Below, one piece after another: positions 33,222 through 40,750 of a stretch of DNA of 64,000 nt. A program made the position numbers and the translations under genes. This stretch comes from UBA4736 sp002404015 (GTDB lineage: Bacteria; Chloroflexota; Dormibacteria; Dormibacterales; Dormibacteraceae). The DNA lies in assembly GCA_036747295.1 (NCBI GenBank), contig DAIOCN010000014.1:8550-72549 (forward strand). Direction: 5' to 3'. Position 1 is the first letter of the stretch; the number at the start of each line of letters is the position of its first letter. The notes beneath the pieces were generated by a model. That model saw only the letters and a list, made by a program, of their open reading frames with translations. It made no database searches and had not been told where the DNA came from.

Positions 33222-35093
33222 CTACTTGTCCCCTTTGAGCAGGCCGCGGGCGGCTCCGGCGATGTGCCCGGCCGAGATCCCGGCAGCCTCCATGAGCTCC
33301 TGCGGGGTGCCCGACGTCGGCATCTTGCGGACCGCGCAGTGGGCCAGCCGGGGTCGCTCAGGGTCGCCCGCCAGCGCCTCCAGGACCGCGCTCGCCAGGC
33401 CCCCCTCGGGCGAGTGGTCTTCCGTCACCACGAAGCGATTGGAGGTCGCTTTGGCGGCCGCCCGCAGCGTGGCCGCGTCCACCGGCTTCACCGAGTAGAG
33501 GTCGATCACACGCGCCTTGATGCCGTCCTTCTCCAGCAGCTCGGCCGCCTCCAGGCTGTTGTGGAGCGTCACGCCGGCGCCGATCAGCGTCACATCGTCG
33601 TGGTCGGAATGACGCACGACCCGGGATCCCCCCACCTCGAACTTCTCCCCTGATCCGTAGAGCACCGGGTAGGCGCCCCGGGTGGTCCGCATGAAGACGA
33701 TCCCCTTGGTGTCCGCCATGGTCTCTGTGAGGGCGGCGGCGCTGGTGGCATCGCTCGGGTAGAGCACCGTCGAGCCGTGGATCGCCCGCATCGACGCCAG
33801 GTCCTCCATCGCCATCTGCGAGGGCCCGTCCTGGCCGATCTCGACGCCGGCGTGAGAGCCCGCCAGGCGGATGTTGGCTTCCGAGATGGCCGCCATCCGG
33901 ATGAAGTCGTAGGCGCGCGAGAAGAAGGCCGCGAAAGTCGAGGCAAACGGGATGTAGCCGCGCACGCTCATCCCCACCGCGGTCGCCACCAGCATCTGCT
34001 CGGCGATGTACATCTCAAAGAAGCGGTCGGGGTACTGCTTGGCGAACTCGTCCGCGTGCGTCGAGTTGCTGACCTCGCCGTCCATGGCGACCACGCCCTG
34101 GCGGGCGCCGAGGGCCAGCAGGGCGTCCCCGTACGCCTTGCGGGTGGCCACCTTCTCGCCCAGGTCGTATTTCGGCAGGGTGACCCGGCCGTCGCCGCCC
34201 ACGGGGGCGGGCTGGCCGGGCTCCGGCTTCATGGCCTCGACCTTGATGCTGCGCTCGCCGCCCAGCTCCTTGATGGCTCGCTCGGCCATGTCCGGGGCCA
34301 GGGCCTTGCCGTGCCAGCCGTCCTTGTTCTCGATCTCGCCGAAGCCCTTCCCCTTCACGGTGCGGGCCACGATCACGGTCGGCTTGCCGGTGCTGGCGCG
34401 AGCCTCGGCGAGCGCCCTGTCGATCTCGCCGATGTCGTGTCCGTCGATCTCCACCGCCCGGCAGCCGAATGCTTCGGCCCGAGCCCGGTAGACGTCCAGG
34501 TCCCAACCGAACTCGGTCTCGCCGCGCTGGCCCAGCCGGTTCACGTCGAAGATGGCTGTGAAGTTGGAGAGGCCGTAGTGGGAAGCCTTGTCCAGCCCCT
34601 CCCAGATCGAGCCCTCGGCCAGCTCGGAGTCGCCGCACAAGGTCCAGACGTGGTAGGGCAGCTTGTCCAGGTACTTACCTGCCAAAGCAACGCCGACCGC
34701 GATGGGTAGGCCCTGGCCAAGGGACCCGGTGGCGACGTCCACCCAGGGCAGAACGGGTGTGGGATGGCCCTCGAGCTTGGAACCGAACTTCCGGAAGGTC
34801 AGCAGCTCCGCGTCGCTGACCACGCCGGCCGCCTTGAACATCGAGTAGACGAGGGGCGAGGCGTGACCCTTGGAGTAGATGAGGTGGTCGTTGTTGGGCT
34901 CCTTGGGGTGCGACCAGTCGTAGTGCAGGTAGCGCGCCAGAAGGACCGCGATGAGGTCGGCCGCCGACATGGACGAGGTGGGGTGGCCCGACCCCGCCGC
35001 CGTGCTGCAGCGGATGCTGTCCACACGCAATTGCTGACCCAGCTCGTGCAGGTGCTCGACTTGCTGGTCCGTCAACGTCGCCGTCGCTGCCAT
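33222..35093 (-). CDS. tkt: Transketolase (short, animal-like type)
   Basis: 623 residues, a thiamine-diphosphate enzyme moving two-carbon units between sugar phosphates. The TPP/metal motif begins CGDSELAEGSIWEGLD (Ser where Gly is usual, GDG) and ends FDVNRLGQ; DGHDIGEI, KGKGFGEIENKDGWHGK and the pyrimidine-domain EQMLVATAVGMSVRG follow. Length and wording (SELAEGSIWE, KDGWHGK) resemble the roughly 620-residue animal-type transketolases more than the 660-670-residue E. coli TktA. ATG at 35093, 2 nt after the kinase stop. Confidence 0.93.
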   Translation of the reverse strand: MAATATLTDQQVEHLHELGQQLRVDSIRCSTAAGSGHPTSSMSAADLIAVLLARYLHYDWSHPKEPNNDHLIYSKGHASPLVYSMFKAAGVVSDAELLTFRKFGSKLEGHPTPVLPWVDVATGSLGQGLPIAVGVALAGKYLDKLPYHVWTLCGDSELAEGSIWEGLDKASHYGLSNFTAIFDVNRLGQRGETEFGWDLDVYRARAEAFGCRAVEIDGHDIGEIDRALAEARASTGKPTVIVARTVKGKGFGEIENKDGWHGKALAPDMAERAIKELGGERSIKVEAMKPEPGQPAPVGGDGRVTLPKYDLGEKVATRKAYGDALLALGARQGVVAMDGEVSNSTHADEFAKQYPDRFFEMYIAEQMLVATAVGMSVRGYIPFASTFAAFFSRAYDFIRMAAISEANIRLAGSHAGVEIGQDGPSQMAMEDLASMRAIHGSTVLYPSDATSAAALTETMADTKGIVFMRTTRGAYPVLYGSGEKFEVGGSRVVRHSDHDDVTLIGAGVTLHNSLEAAELLEKDGIKARVIDLYSVKPVDAATLRAAAKATSNRFVVTEDHSPEGGLASAVLEALAGDPERPRLAHCAVRKMPTSGTPQELMEAAGISAGHIAGAARGLLKGDK

Positions 35094-35095
35094 GT

Positions 35096-36601
35096 TCAGT
35101 TCTCCACTTCCAGATGGGCCCCTTTCCCCGGCGAATCCAAGATCCGCTCCCCGATCAGCGCGTCGTAGAGTGCCTGCTGACGCCGCACTGTTTCACGGTA
35201 GGCCAGATGGGCGGCGCGGCGCGGCTCAAAGGTATGGCCAAGGCGCTCCTTGCGCGCGGGGGCGCCCCCCAGGTGCTCGAGAGCCATGACGGCGGCCCCC
35301 TGGCTTGAGGCCTCCTGAGCCCGGGACGCCGCCACCGGCTTGCCGATCACGTCCGCCATGATCTGCATCCAGGCCGGCGACCCGAGGAGGCCGCCGCCGC
35401 TGGCCACGAGGCGCTCAGCGGGCCGCCAGCCCAGCTGGTCGAGAGCCCGGTCGACCTGGGCGAACTCCACGGCGACCGCCTCCAGCCCGGCCCGCACGAT
35501 CTGCTCGGCGGTGGTGGCCTGGGTCAACCCGCCGATGGCCCCGGTGGCCTTGGCTGCAAAGCCAGGGCTGCGCTCGCCGGCCAGCAGGGGCAGGAACGTG
35601 AGCCCGGTAGAGGCCGGCCGCATGCGGGCCAGGCGAGCCTCCAGGCCTCGAGGCTCGACGCGCAGAGTCCTCAGCAGCCAGGCGTAGAGGTTGCCGCCGT
35701 TGCTGAGCGCGCCCCCCGTCACATACCGGCGCCCGTCGAGGCGATAGCACCAGAGCCCGGGCGGCAGCTTCTTGGGCCGCTGCCCCGCGAGCACGCGGAG
35801 CGCCCCCGAGGTGCCCACCGTGAGTGCCCTCTGAGAGGGCTCCGTGCAGCCGCTGCCCAGGTTGGCCAGCGCGCCGTCCCCGAAGGCGTGCAGCCAGGGC
35901 ACGGTGGCCAGGCTGGGCCAGCGGCCCGCAAACTCCGGCCGCAGGCCCGTCTCGACATTGGCCAGCACGGGCAGTGCTGTCTGCGGCACGTCGAGCACGT
36001 CGAGCAGCTGCTGGTCCCAGCTTGAGCCGTCCAGCCGCAGCAATCCGGTTCCCGAGGCCATCGAGAGGCTGGTGCCCAGGCTGCCGAACAGGCGCCGGTA
36101 GAAGATGTCGCCGAAGCTGGCGAAGCTCTTCGCCCGCTGCCAGAGGTCCGGCTCCGCCTCGCGCAGCCAGGCCAGCTTGGCGGGCCAGAAGCTGGGGTGG
36201 ATAGGGGCACCCGTGCGCTGGCGGACGGCCTCGGCGTCGAGCGTCGCCCGCAGCCGCTCCGACTGCGCCCAGGCCCGGGTGTCCGACCAGAGGATCACGC
36301 CGGTTAGCGCCCGGCCCCCGCCATCGAGGGCGACCAGCCCATGCCAGAAGGTGGAGACGCCGACCGCGGCGATCCGCCCGGAATCCGGGCCGGCGAGGTC
36401 GAGGCAGCGGTCGATGGCGGCGCCCACCAGGGCCGTCAGGTCGCTGACAGGGACTTCGGCCCGACCGCCGGCGCTCAACCGGGGCTGGTAGGTCAGCTGG
36501 GCCTCGGTGGCCTTGAGCTCGCCCGCACTGAAGTCGTAGAGGATGGCCCGAACCGACGAGGTGCCGACGTCGATCGCCAGGACGAGCGGGCCTTTCTTCA
36601 A
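35096..36601 (-). CDS. gntK: FGGY-family sugar kinase, probably gluconokinase
   Basis: 501 residues with the actin-like FGGY fold. N-terminal phosphate loop AIDVGTSSVRAILYD (9-23), ILWSDTRAWAQ, and the second-domain SGALRVLAG and GGALSNGGNLYAWL segments. GAPIHPSFWPAKLAWLRE resembles gluconate kinases of this family. Phosphorylation of gluconate gives 6-phosphogluconate, the substrate of the two 6PGDHs in the operon, so context supports gluconokinase over xylulokinase or glycerol kinase. Start ATG overlaps the GH38 stop by 4 nt. Confidence 0.75.
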   Translation of the reverse strand: MKKGPLVLAIDVGTSSVRAILYDFSAGELKATEAQLTYQPRLSAGGRAEVPVSDLTALVGAAIDRCLDLAGPDSGRIAAVGVSTFWHGLVALDGGGRALTGVILWSDTRAWAQSERLRATLDAEAVRQRTGAPIHPSFWPAKLAWLREAEPDLWQRAKSFASFGDIFYRRLFGSLGTSLSMASGTGLLRLDGSSWDQQLLDVLDVPQTALPVLANVETGLRPEFAGRWPSLATVPWLHAFGDGALANLGSGCTEPSQRALTVGTSGALRVLAGQRPKKLPPGLWCYRLDGRRYVTGGALSNGGNLYAWLLRTLRVEPRGLEARLARMRPASTGLTFLPLLAGERSPGFAAKATGAIGGLTQATTAEQIVRAGLEAVAVEFAQVDRALDQLGWRPAERLVASGGGLLGSPAWMQIMADVIGKPVAASRAQEASSQGAAVMALEHLGGAPARKERLGHTFEPRRAAHLAYRETVRRQQALYDALIGERILDSPGKGAHLEVEN

Positions 36602-38499
36602 TCGAGCCAGCGATCCTCGATGCGGAACGGGGCGGCGCAGCGATAGGTGCGCAGCTCGGTCCTGCCCTGCCGGCGGCGGAGCGCGCTGAGGACGGTGAGC
36701 GGATCGTCGTCACGGGGGCCCGGACGCAGCGCGAGCTCGGGCGCGGGCAGGATCGGATGGGCGAAGACTTCGGCCAGCCGCGGCGCCGGGGCCTGGTCGG
36801 TGCGGGCGATCCCGACCTCGAAGACATGGCGGCCGAGCATCTGGGCGCCGGGGGTCGCGATGCCCGGTCCCGCGTGCCCGGGGCGGTTGTGGAGGTCGCC
36901 CCGCGAGAGGTGGCCGACACAGCGCAGCAGCGTCACCGCGATGGCGTCCTCCAGCAGCTCATACTCGAACGGGCCGGCCACCACCACGACCGTGCCGCCC
37001 GCCTCTACCCACAGCCGGGCGGGGTCGGTCCGGAGGTCGTACTCGGCGCCCGCCTCGCTGCCAGGCGGGCGGAACGGCCGGTGGACCGCGCCGAACGCGG
37101 TGCCGGCGTTGGCCCCACCCGAGGTCTCGGCGGGCACGACGAGGCGCAGCCGGTGGTTGGGCTGCCGGTTGTCGATCTCGATGCGGACGCGCAGGATCCC
37201 CTCGTCCACCAGCCATGTCGCACCGCTCAGCGGCAGCCGCGCTGGCTCGGACCCCGGTGGCGGGTCGAACGTGTACTCGTCGCCGAAGTCGGGCTGGTCC
37301 TCAAGCTGCACGCCCGCGCTCGCGACGACCTCGCCACCGCGCGCGGGCTCGGGCCGTCCGATCGACAGTCCTGCCAGGCCCTCACGCTCGAACGGGCTGG
37401 GGTTGAAGAAGTTGCCTTCAGCCGGTTCACCCCAGAGCCGGTCGGCGACCCGCTCGGCTCGGGCCAGCCGCTCCGTGGCCTGCTCGTGGACCTGGTCGAG
37501 GGAGCAGCCGCAGATGCTGTCGTGGGCGCTGTTCAATATCAGCTGGCGCCAGCAGTAAGCCAGCTCGCGGGCCGGCCAGGGCCGCTCGCCGAGGGCGAGC
37601 AGCGGCTCGATATAGCGCTCGAGCCGGCGCTCGAGGGCGGCGTGCCGAAGCTTGAGGGGGAAGCGGGCCGACAGCGTGCCCTTGAGGACGAAGGACGACG
37701 CCGCCGAGTGCAGCTCGCCGCGGTGGATGCCGCTGGGGGCCGGTCGGGCGGCCACGAAGTCCGCGACGGAGCTGATGGCCGCGGGCCTCCGGGTGGGCGC
37801 CGTCTCCAGCGCGACGCTGAGCCCGACCGGGACGGGGAGGTGGTCGTCGCCGCTCATCACCAGCCAGGGTCCGCCCGGGTTCCCGGCCAGGAGCCGCTCG
37901 ACCTCGAAGTCGAGCCGGGCGGCCAGCTCAGCCCCCTCCAGCGGCATCTCCTTGCCGTGGCCGTAGCCGTTCGGCATGTGGGTCACTGTCACGGCCGACC
38001 CGTCGAGGGCCTCCCACGTGAAGACCCCCGAGCCGACCGCCGCCGGGACCCCACGCCAGAGCACCGCCTCCTCGATCTCGACCCGGCGGAGGAGCTGCGG
38101 CAGCTGGGCCGTGTGCCCGAACTGGTCCGGCACGTAACCCACGAGCATCGGCCGGCCGAGCTCGGCGGCGCGGGCAAGCCCGAGCTCCAGGTTGCGAAGC
38201 AGCGCCTCCCCGCTGACGAGGTGCTCGTCGGGAAGCGTGTACCAGGGACCCAGGCTGATCCGGCCCGCGGCCGCGGCGCCCCGGATGTCGGGCTCGCGGT
38301 GGGGCCGCATCTCCAGGTAGTCGTCGATCACCGCCATCTGGCCGTCGAGGTGGAAGCGCAGCTGGGGCTCCCGCTCCAGCGCATCCAGGAGGCTGTCCAT
38401 AAGGACAACCAGCCGCTGCCGGTAGACGGCGAATGGCAGGTACCACTCCCGGTCCCAGTGCGTGTGCGGGACGACGTGGACCTGGGGTCCAGGCTGCAC
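36598..38499 (-). CDS. Glycoside hydrolase family 38 alpha-mannosidase
   Basis: 633 residues, cytoplasmic (no signal peptide). Zinc site HTHWDREW (12-19), catalytic nucleophile Asp125 in YVPDQFGHTAQLPQ, and the HDSICGCSLDQVH zinc-ligand motif are intact. GH38 enzymes release mannose from mannosides or mannosylglycerate with retention. The protein is shorter than the usual 850-1000 residues, losing part of the C-terminal beta-sandwich region. GTG start at 38499, 4 nt after the sigma-like gene; the stop overlaps the kinase gene, so it belongs to the sugar operon. Confidence 0.88.
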   Translation of the reverse strand: MQPGPQVHVVPHTHWDREWYLPFAVYRQRLVVLMDSLLDALEREPQLRFHLDGQMAVIDDYLEMRPHREPDIRGAAAAGRISLGPWYTLPDEHLVSGEALLRNLELGLARAAELGRPMLVGYVPDQFGHTAQLPQLLRRVEIEEAVLWRGVPAAVGSGVFTWEALDGSAVTVTHMPNGYGHGKEMPLEGAELAARLDFEVERLLAGNPGGPWLVMSGDDHLPVPVGLSVALETAPTRRPAAISSVADFVAARPAPSGIHRGELHSAASSFVLKGTLSARFPLKLRHAALERRLERYIEPLLALGERPWPARELAYCWRQLILNSAHDSICGCSLDQVHEQATERLARAERVADRLWGEPAEGNFFNPSPFEREGLAGLSIGRPEPARGGEVVASAGVQLEDQPDFGDEYTFDPPPGSEPARLPLSGATWLVDEGILRVRIEIDNRQPNHRLRLVVPAETSGGANAGTAFGAVHRPFRPPGSEAGAEYDLRTDPARLWVEAGGTVVVVAGPFEYELLEDAIAVTLLRCVGHLSRGDLHNRPGHAGPGIATPGAQMLGRHVFEVGIARTDQAPAPRLAEVFAHPILPAPELALRPGPRDDDPLTVLSALRRRQGRTELRTYRCAAPFRIEDRWLD

Positions 38500-38503
38500 C
38501 CGC

Positions 38504-39814
38504 CTATTTTGTCGGGGCGGGCGCCGGGTTCGGGTTGGGGTTGGGGCTGGCGTTGGGGTTCGGGGCGGCCTTGCCCAGCTTGGGGTCGAAGGCCTTGCGG
38601 TCGGTCTGAAAGCGGTCGTTCTCGTCCGCGACCTGCTGCGCCTGGGGCTTGGCGCCGACCGACTCCAGCTCCCGCTGGAGGGGCGCGATCGGGAGCGAGG
38701 CCTGGGTCTCGAGCCGGTCGCGGACCTTCGTCCACTTGGCGTCGCGGACCTTGCTGGCGGTCAGGTCGGCGGCCACCGAGCGCAGCAGGTCGTAGTGGTC
38801 GCGCATGGCCGCCACCGCCAGGTCGGCCTTTTTGCCGTCGGCGGCCATGGTCTCCGCCTCGCGGCCGCGGGTCTCGGCCAGCTTCACCTCGAGGTCGGCC
38901 CGGCTGACCGGGTCTCTCGACAGGGTGACGAGGGCCGCCTCGCCCCCTTTCTTGAGCGGGTAGAAGGGCGAGTCCGGGTCGGCGAACGAGGAGAGCAGGG
39001 CGAGCACGACTCCAACCCCCAGTGCGAGCATCAGGGCGACGCCGAGGGCGGCGACGGCACCGCGCCCCTCTCGCCGGCGCTTGTCGAGGTCGACCCCCGG
39101 CACCTCGGGCTGGTGCTGGTTCCGCTGGACGAGCCGCGCCCGGCGCTCCTCGGCGGCGGCCAGGTAGGTGGTGCGGATCCGGGGCCTGACAGCCGGCTCG
39201 GCGGGCTCGTATGGCAGGCCGCGCACGGACGCGGCCGCCGACAGCAGGGCCGCCAGGTCCTGGGGGCGGCTCAGGCCGGCCGCAGCCTCCGCGGGCTGCT
39301 GGCCGCGCAGCAGGCGCTGGACCGCCTCGTCCACCTCGGGGCCGCCGCCCGTGCCGGTTGAGCCGGCCAGCCGCCTGAGCCCGGCGCGCAGCGAGCCCTG
39401 CACCTGCTCGACCCGGCGCCCCGACCCCGCCGCGATCACGTCGGCGGTGAGCCCCCCCAGGAGGCGGAGGGCGACCGTCTGGTAGTCGACCGGTGCGAGG
39501 CGGGCCAGCGCGCTGCGGATCCCAGGGGCGTGGCTGGGCGCCCTGGCGGCGTCGTGGGCCACCAGACGCAGCACCAGGGTGTCCAGGCCGCGCCCGCTTC
39601 CCCGATAGGTCGCGAAGGTGTCGAGCGCGCGCAGGAAGGCGCGCTCGACCAGGCGCTCGGTCTGCGCGGCGTCGCCGGTCAGGGCATAGCCGAGATCGTA
39701 CGCACGCTCGAAGTTGCGGTCGAAGAGCTCTTCCAGGGGGCGCCGCTCGAAGCGCTGCACGCGCTTTACGAGATGGGAATCGACCGGTTCGGACGTGCGC
39801 GCAGCCTGTGACAA
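38504..39814 (-). CDS. Sigma-factor-like domain fused to TM and DUF5667 domain
   Basis: About 436 residues (TTG start at 39814; internal GTG codons near residues 11-16 are alternatives). Residues 25-92 look like region 2 of an ECF sigma factor (LFDRNFERAYDLGYALTGD), 100-150 like region 4 (LARLAPVDYQTVALRLLGG, then RRVEQVQGSLRAGLRRL). After a linker comes one TM helix (252-275) and a DUF5667-like domain (PDSPFYPLKKGGEAALVTLS), ending in an Asn-Pro repeat tail. The sigma regions are degenerate, so it may be a membrane-held regulator or anti-sigma-like protein rather than an active sigma factor. It heads the sugar operon. Confidence 0.65.
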   Translation of the reverse strand: MSQAARTSEPVDSHLVKRVQRFERRPLEELFDRNFERAYDLGYALTGDAAQTERLVERAFLRALDTFATYRGSGRGLDTLVLRLVAHDAARAPSHAPGIRSALARLAPVDYQTVALRLLGGLTADVIAAGSGRRVEQVQGSLRAGLRRLAGSTGTGGGPEVDEAVQRLLRGQQPAEAAAGLSRPQDLAALLSAAASVRGLPYEPAEPAVRPRIRTTYLAAAEERRARLVQRNQHQPEVPGVDLDKRRREGRGAVAALGVALMLALGVGVVLALLSSFADPDSPFYPLKKGGEAALVTLSRDPVSRADLEVKLAETRGREAETMAADGKKADLAVAAMRDHYDLLRSVAADLTASKVRDAKWTKVRDRLETQASLPIAPLQRELESVGAKPQAQQVADENDRFQTDRKAFDPKLGKAAPNPNASPNPNPNPAPAPTK

Positions 39815-39825
39815 GTTCCGTTTCG

Positions 39826-39833
39826 ACTATAAC
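39826..39833. promoter_or_regulatory. Overlapping divergent -10 elements
   Basis: TATAAC (39828-39833) on the plus strand ends exactly 7 nt before the ATG at 39841, suggesting a leaderless message for the C39-like gene. On the minus strand TATAGT (39831-39826) lies 11 nt before the TTG start of the sigma-like gene. The two -10 boxes share four base pairs, so the genes could be mutually exclusive in transcription. No good -35 is seen. Confidence 0.5.
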
Positions 39834-39840
39834 GATCCCC

Positions 39841-40392
39841 ATGCGGAGGCTCGACGGGCTGGTCTCGGCCTGGGTGCCGAACCGGGGCGGCGCCTGCACG
39901 ACGGCGTCGGTCCTGGCCGGTCTGGGCGCCCTGGGCGCCTCCGATCTCCCGGCGCTGGGCCCGGCCACGCTGGCGCTTGGCGCAGCCGGCCCGTACGGCG
40001 CGCCGGCGTTGCTCGACTACGTCTCCTGGCCCGGGCGCCGGGCACCTCTCGACCGCCGCATAGAGGCGCTGGGGGCCGGCCGCGGCTTCCCGGTCCGGTC
40101 TCGATCGGGGCTGGTCGTGCCCGGCTGGCCGGCTCGGCCGCGCGAGGACGAGCTGCTGGTCGTCAACCTGGCCTGGGGCCAGGAGGCGCCCGGCCGCTAC
40201 GGATCGTGGGGCTGGCACCCGCTCCGCCCCTCGACGTACTCGACAGGCGGCCACAGCGTGGTGCTGGCCGAGGTTCGGGAGGGCGGAGGTTGGACGGTCC
40301 TCGACCCCAACCACGAGGGCCTCCAGCTCTGGCCCCGGCCAGGCCTGGCGGTCACCGTCACACGCCTGGGCCTCCCCGCTCCGCCTAGATAG
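39841..40392 (+). CDS. C39/papain-like orphan protein of unknown function
   Basis: 183 residues from the ATG at 39841. It is short and Ala/Gly-rich, without a signal peptide. Cys19 in GGACTTAS, His138 in GGHSVVLAE and Asp155 in VLDPNHEG follow the order and local wording of C39-like/papain-fold cysteine peptidases (Cys near the N-terminus, GGHxVVL, DP). No TM helix. Whether it is a peptidase, a transglutaminase-like enzyme or inactive is unknown. Its last codons and stop lie inside the left end of the structured repeat that follows. It is divergent from the sigma-like gene. Confidence 0.6.
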   Translation: MRRLDGLVSAWVPNRGGACTTASVLAGLGALGASDLPALGPATLALGAAGPYGAPALLDYVSWPGRRAPLDRRIEALGAGRGFPVRSRSGLVVPGWPARPREDELLVVNLAWGQEAPGRYGSWGWHPLRPSTYSTGGHSVVLAEVREGGGWTVLDPNHEGLQLWPRPGLAVTVTRLGLPAPPR

Positions 40393-40552
40393 GGGCCCCG
40401 CCGCAGGTGGGGCGGCGGCGAGTGCCGCCGCCGGGGGCGTGCTTGGGCGGAGCCCAAGCACCCGACCGGGTCAAGGCCGACGAGGGCCCGGTCAGGGCCC
40501 GGTGCCTTGACGCGGTCGTTCCGGGGGGGTGTCCCCCCAGATAAAGCGCGCG
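40381..40552. repeat. Structured repeat element, copy 1
   Basis: About 170 bp duplicated at 40595-40748. It starts CCGCCTAGATAG (which includes the stop of the C39-like gene) and ends near CCCAGATAAAGCGCG. It holds strong hairpins: GGCGGCGGC/GCCGCCGCC with a 4-nt loop (40411-40432), GTGCTTGGGC/GCCCAAGCAC with a 3-nt loop (40439-40461), GTCAAGGC/GCCTTGAC (40470-40511) around two GGGCCC, and a G6/C6 hairpin (near 40523-40538). No protein is supported in it. Confidence 0.85.
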
Positions 40553-40594
40553 AACACCTGGCATTGCGGTCGCCAAGAGCACGGATGGGGGCCC

Positions 40595-40748
40595 CCGCCT
40601 AGATAGGGGGCGGCGGCGAGTGCCGCCGCGGGGGGCGTGCTTGGGCGGAGCCCAAGCACCCGACCGGGTCAAGGCCGACGAGGGCCCGGTCAGGGCCCGG
40701 TGCCTTGACGCGGTCGTTCCGGGGGGGTGTCCCCCAGATAGAGCGCGA
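40595..40748. repeat. Structured repeat element, copy 2
   Basis: Second copy, nearly identical from the GGCGGCGAGTGCCGCC hairpin to CCCCAGATAGAGCGCG, but lacking about 15 bp after the CCGCCTAGATAG start. The 10-bp GTGCTTGGGC hairpin recurs at 40637-40659. It ends 2 nt before the pepF stop on the opposite strand. The two copies fill the space between convergent genes, separated by 42 bp of unrelated sequence. Confidence 0.85.
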
Positions 40749-40750
40749 GC

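Noticed and set aside
40385..40672. Small protein genes within the structured repeat
   Set aside because: Open frames on both strands are by-products of the hairpin-rich GC sequence, without start signals; identical frames recur simply because the element is duplicated.
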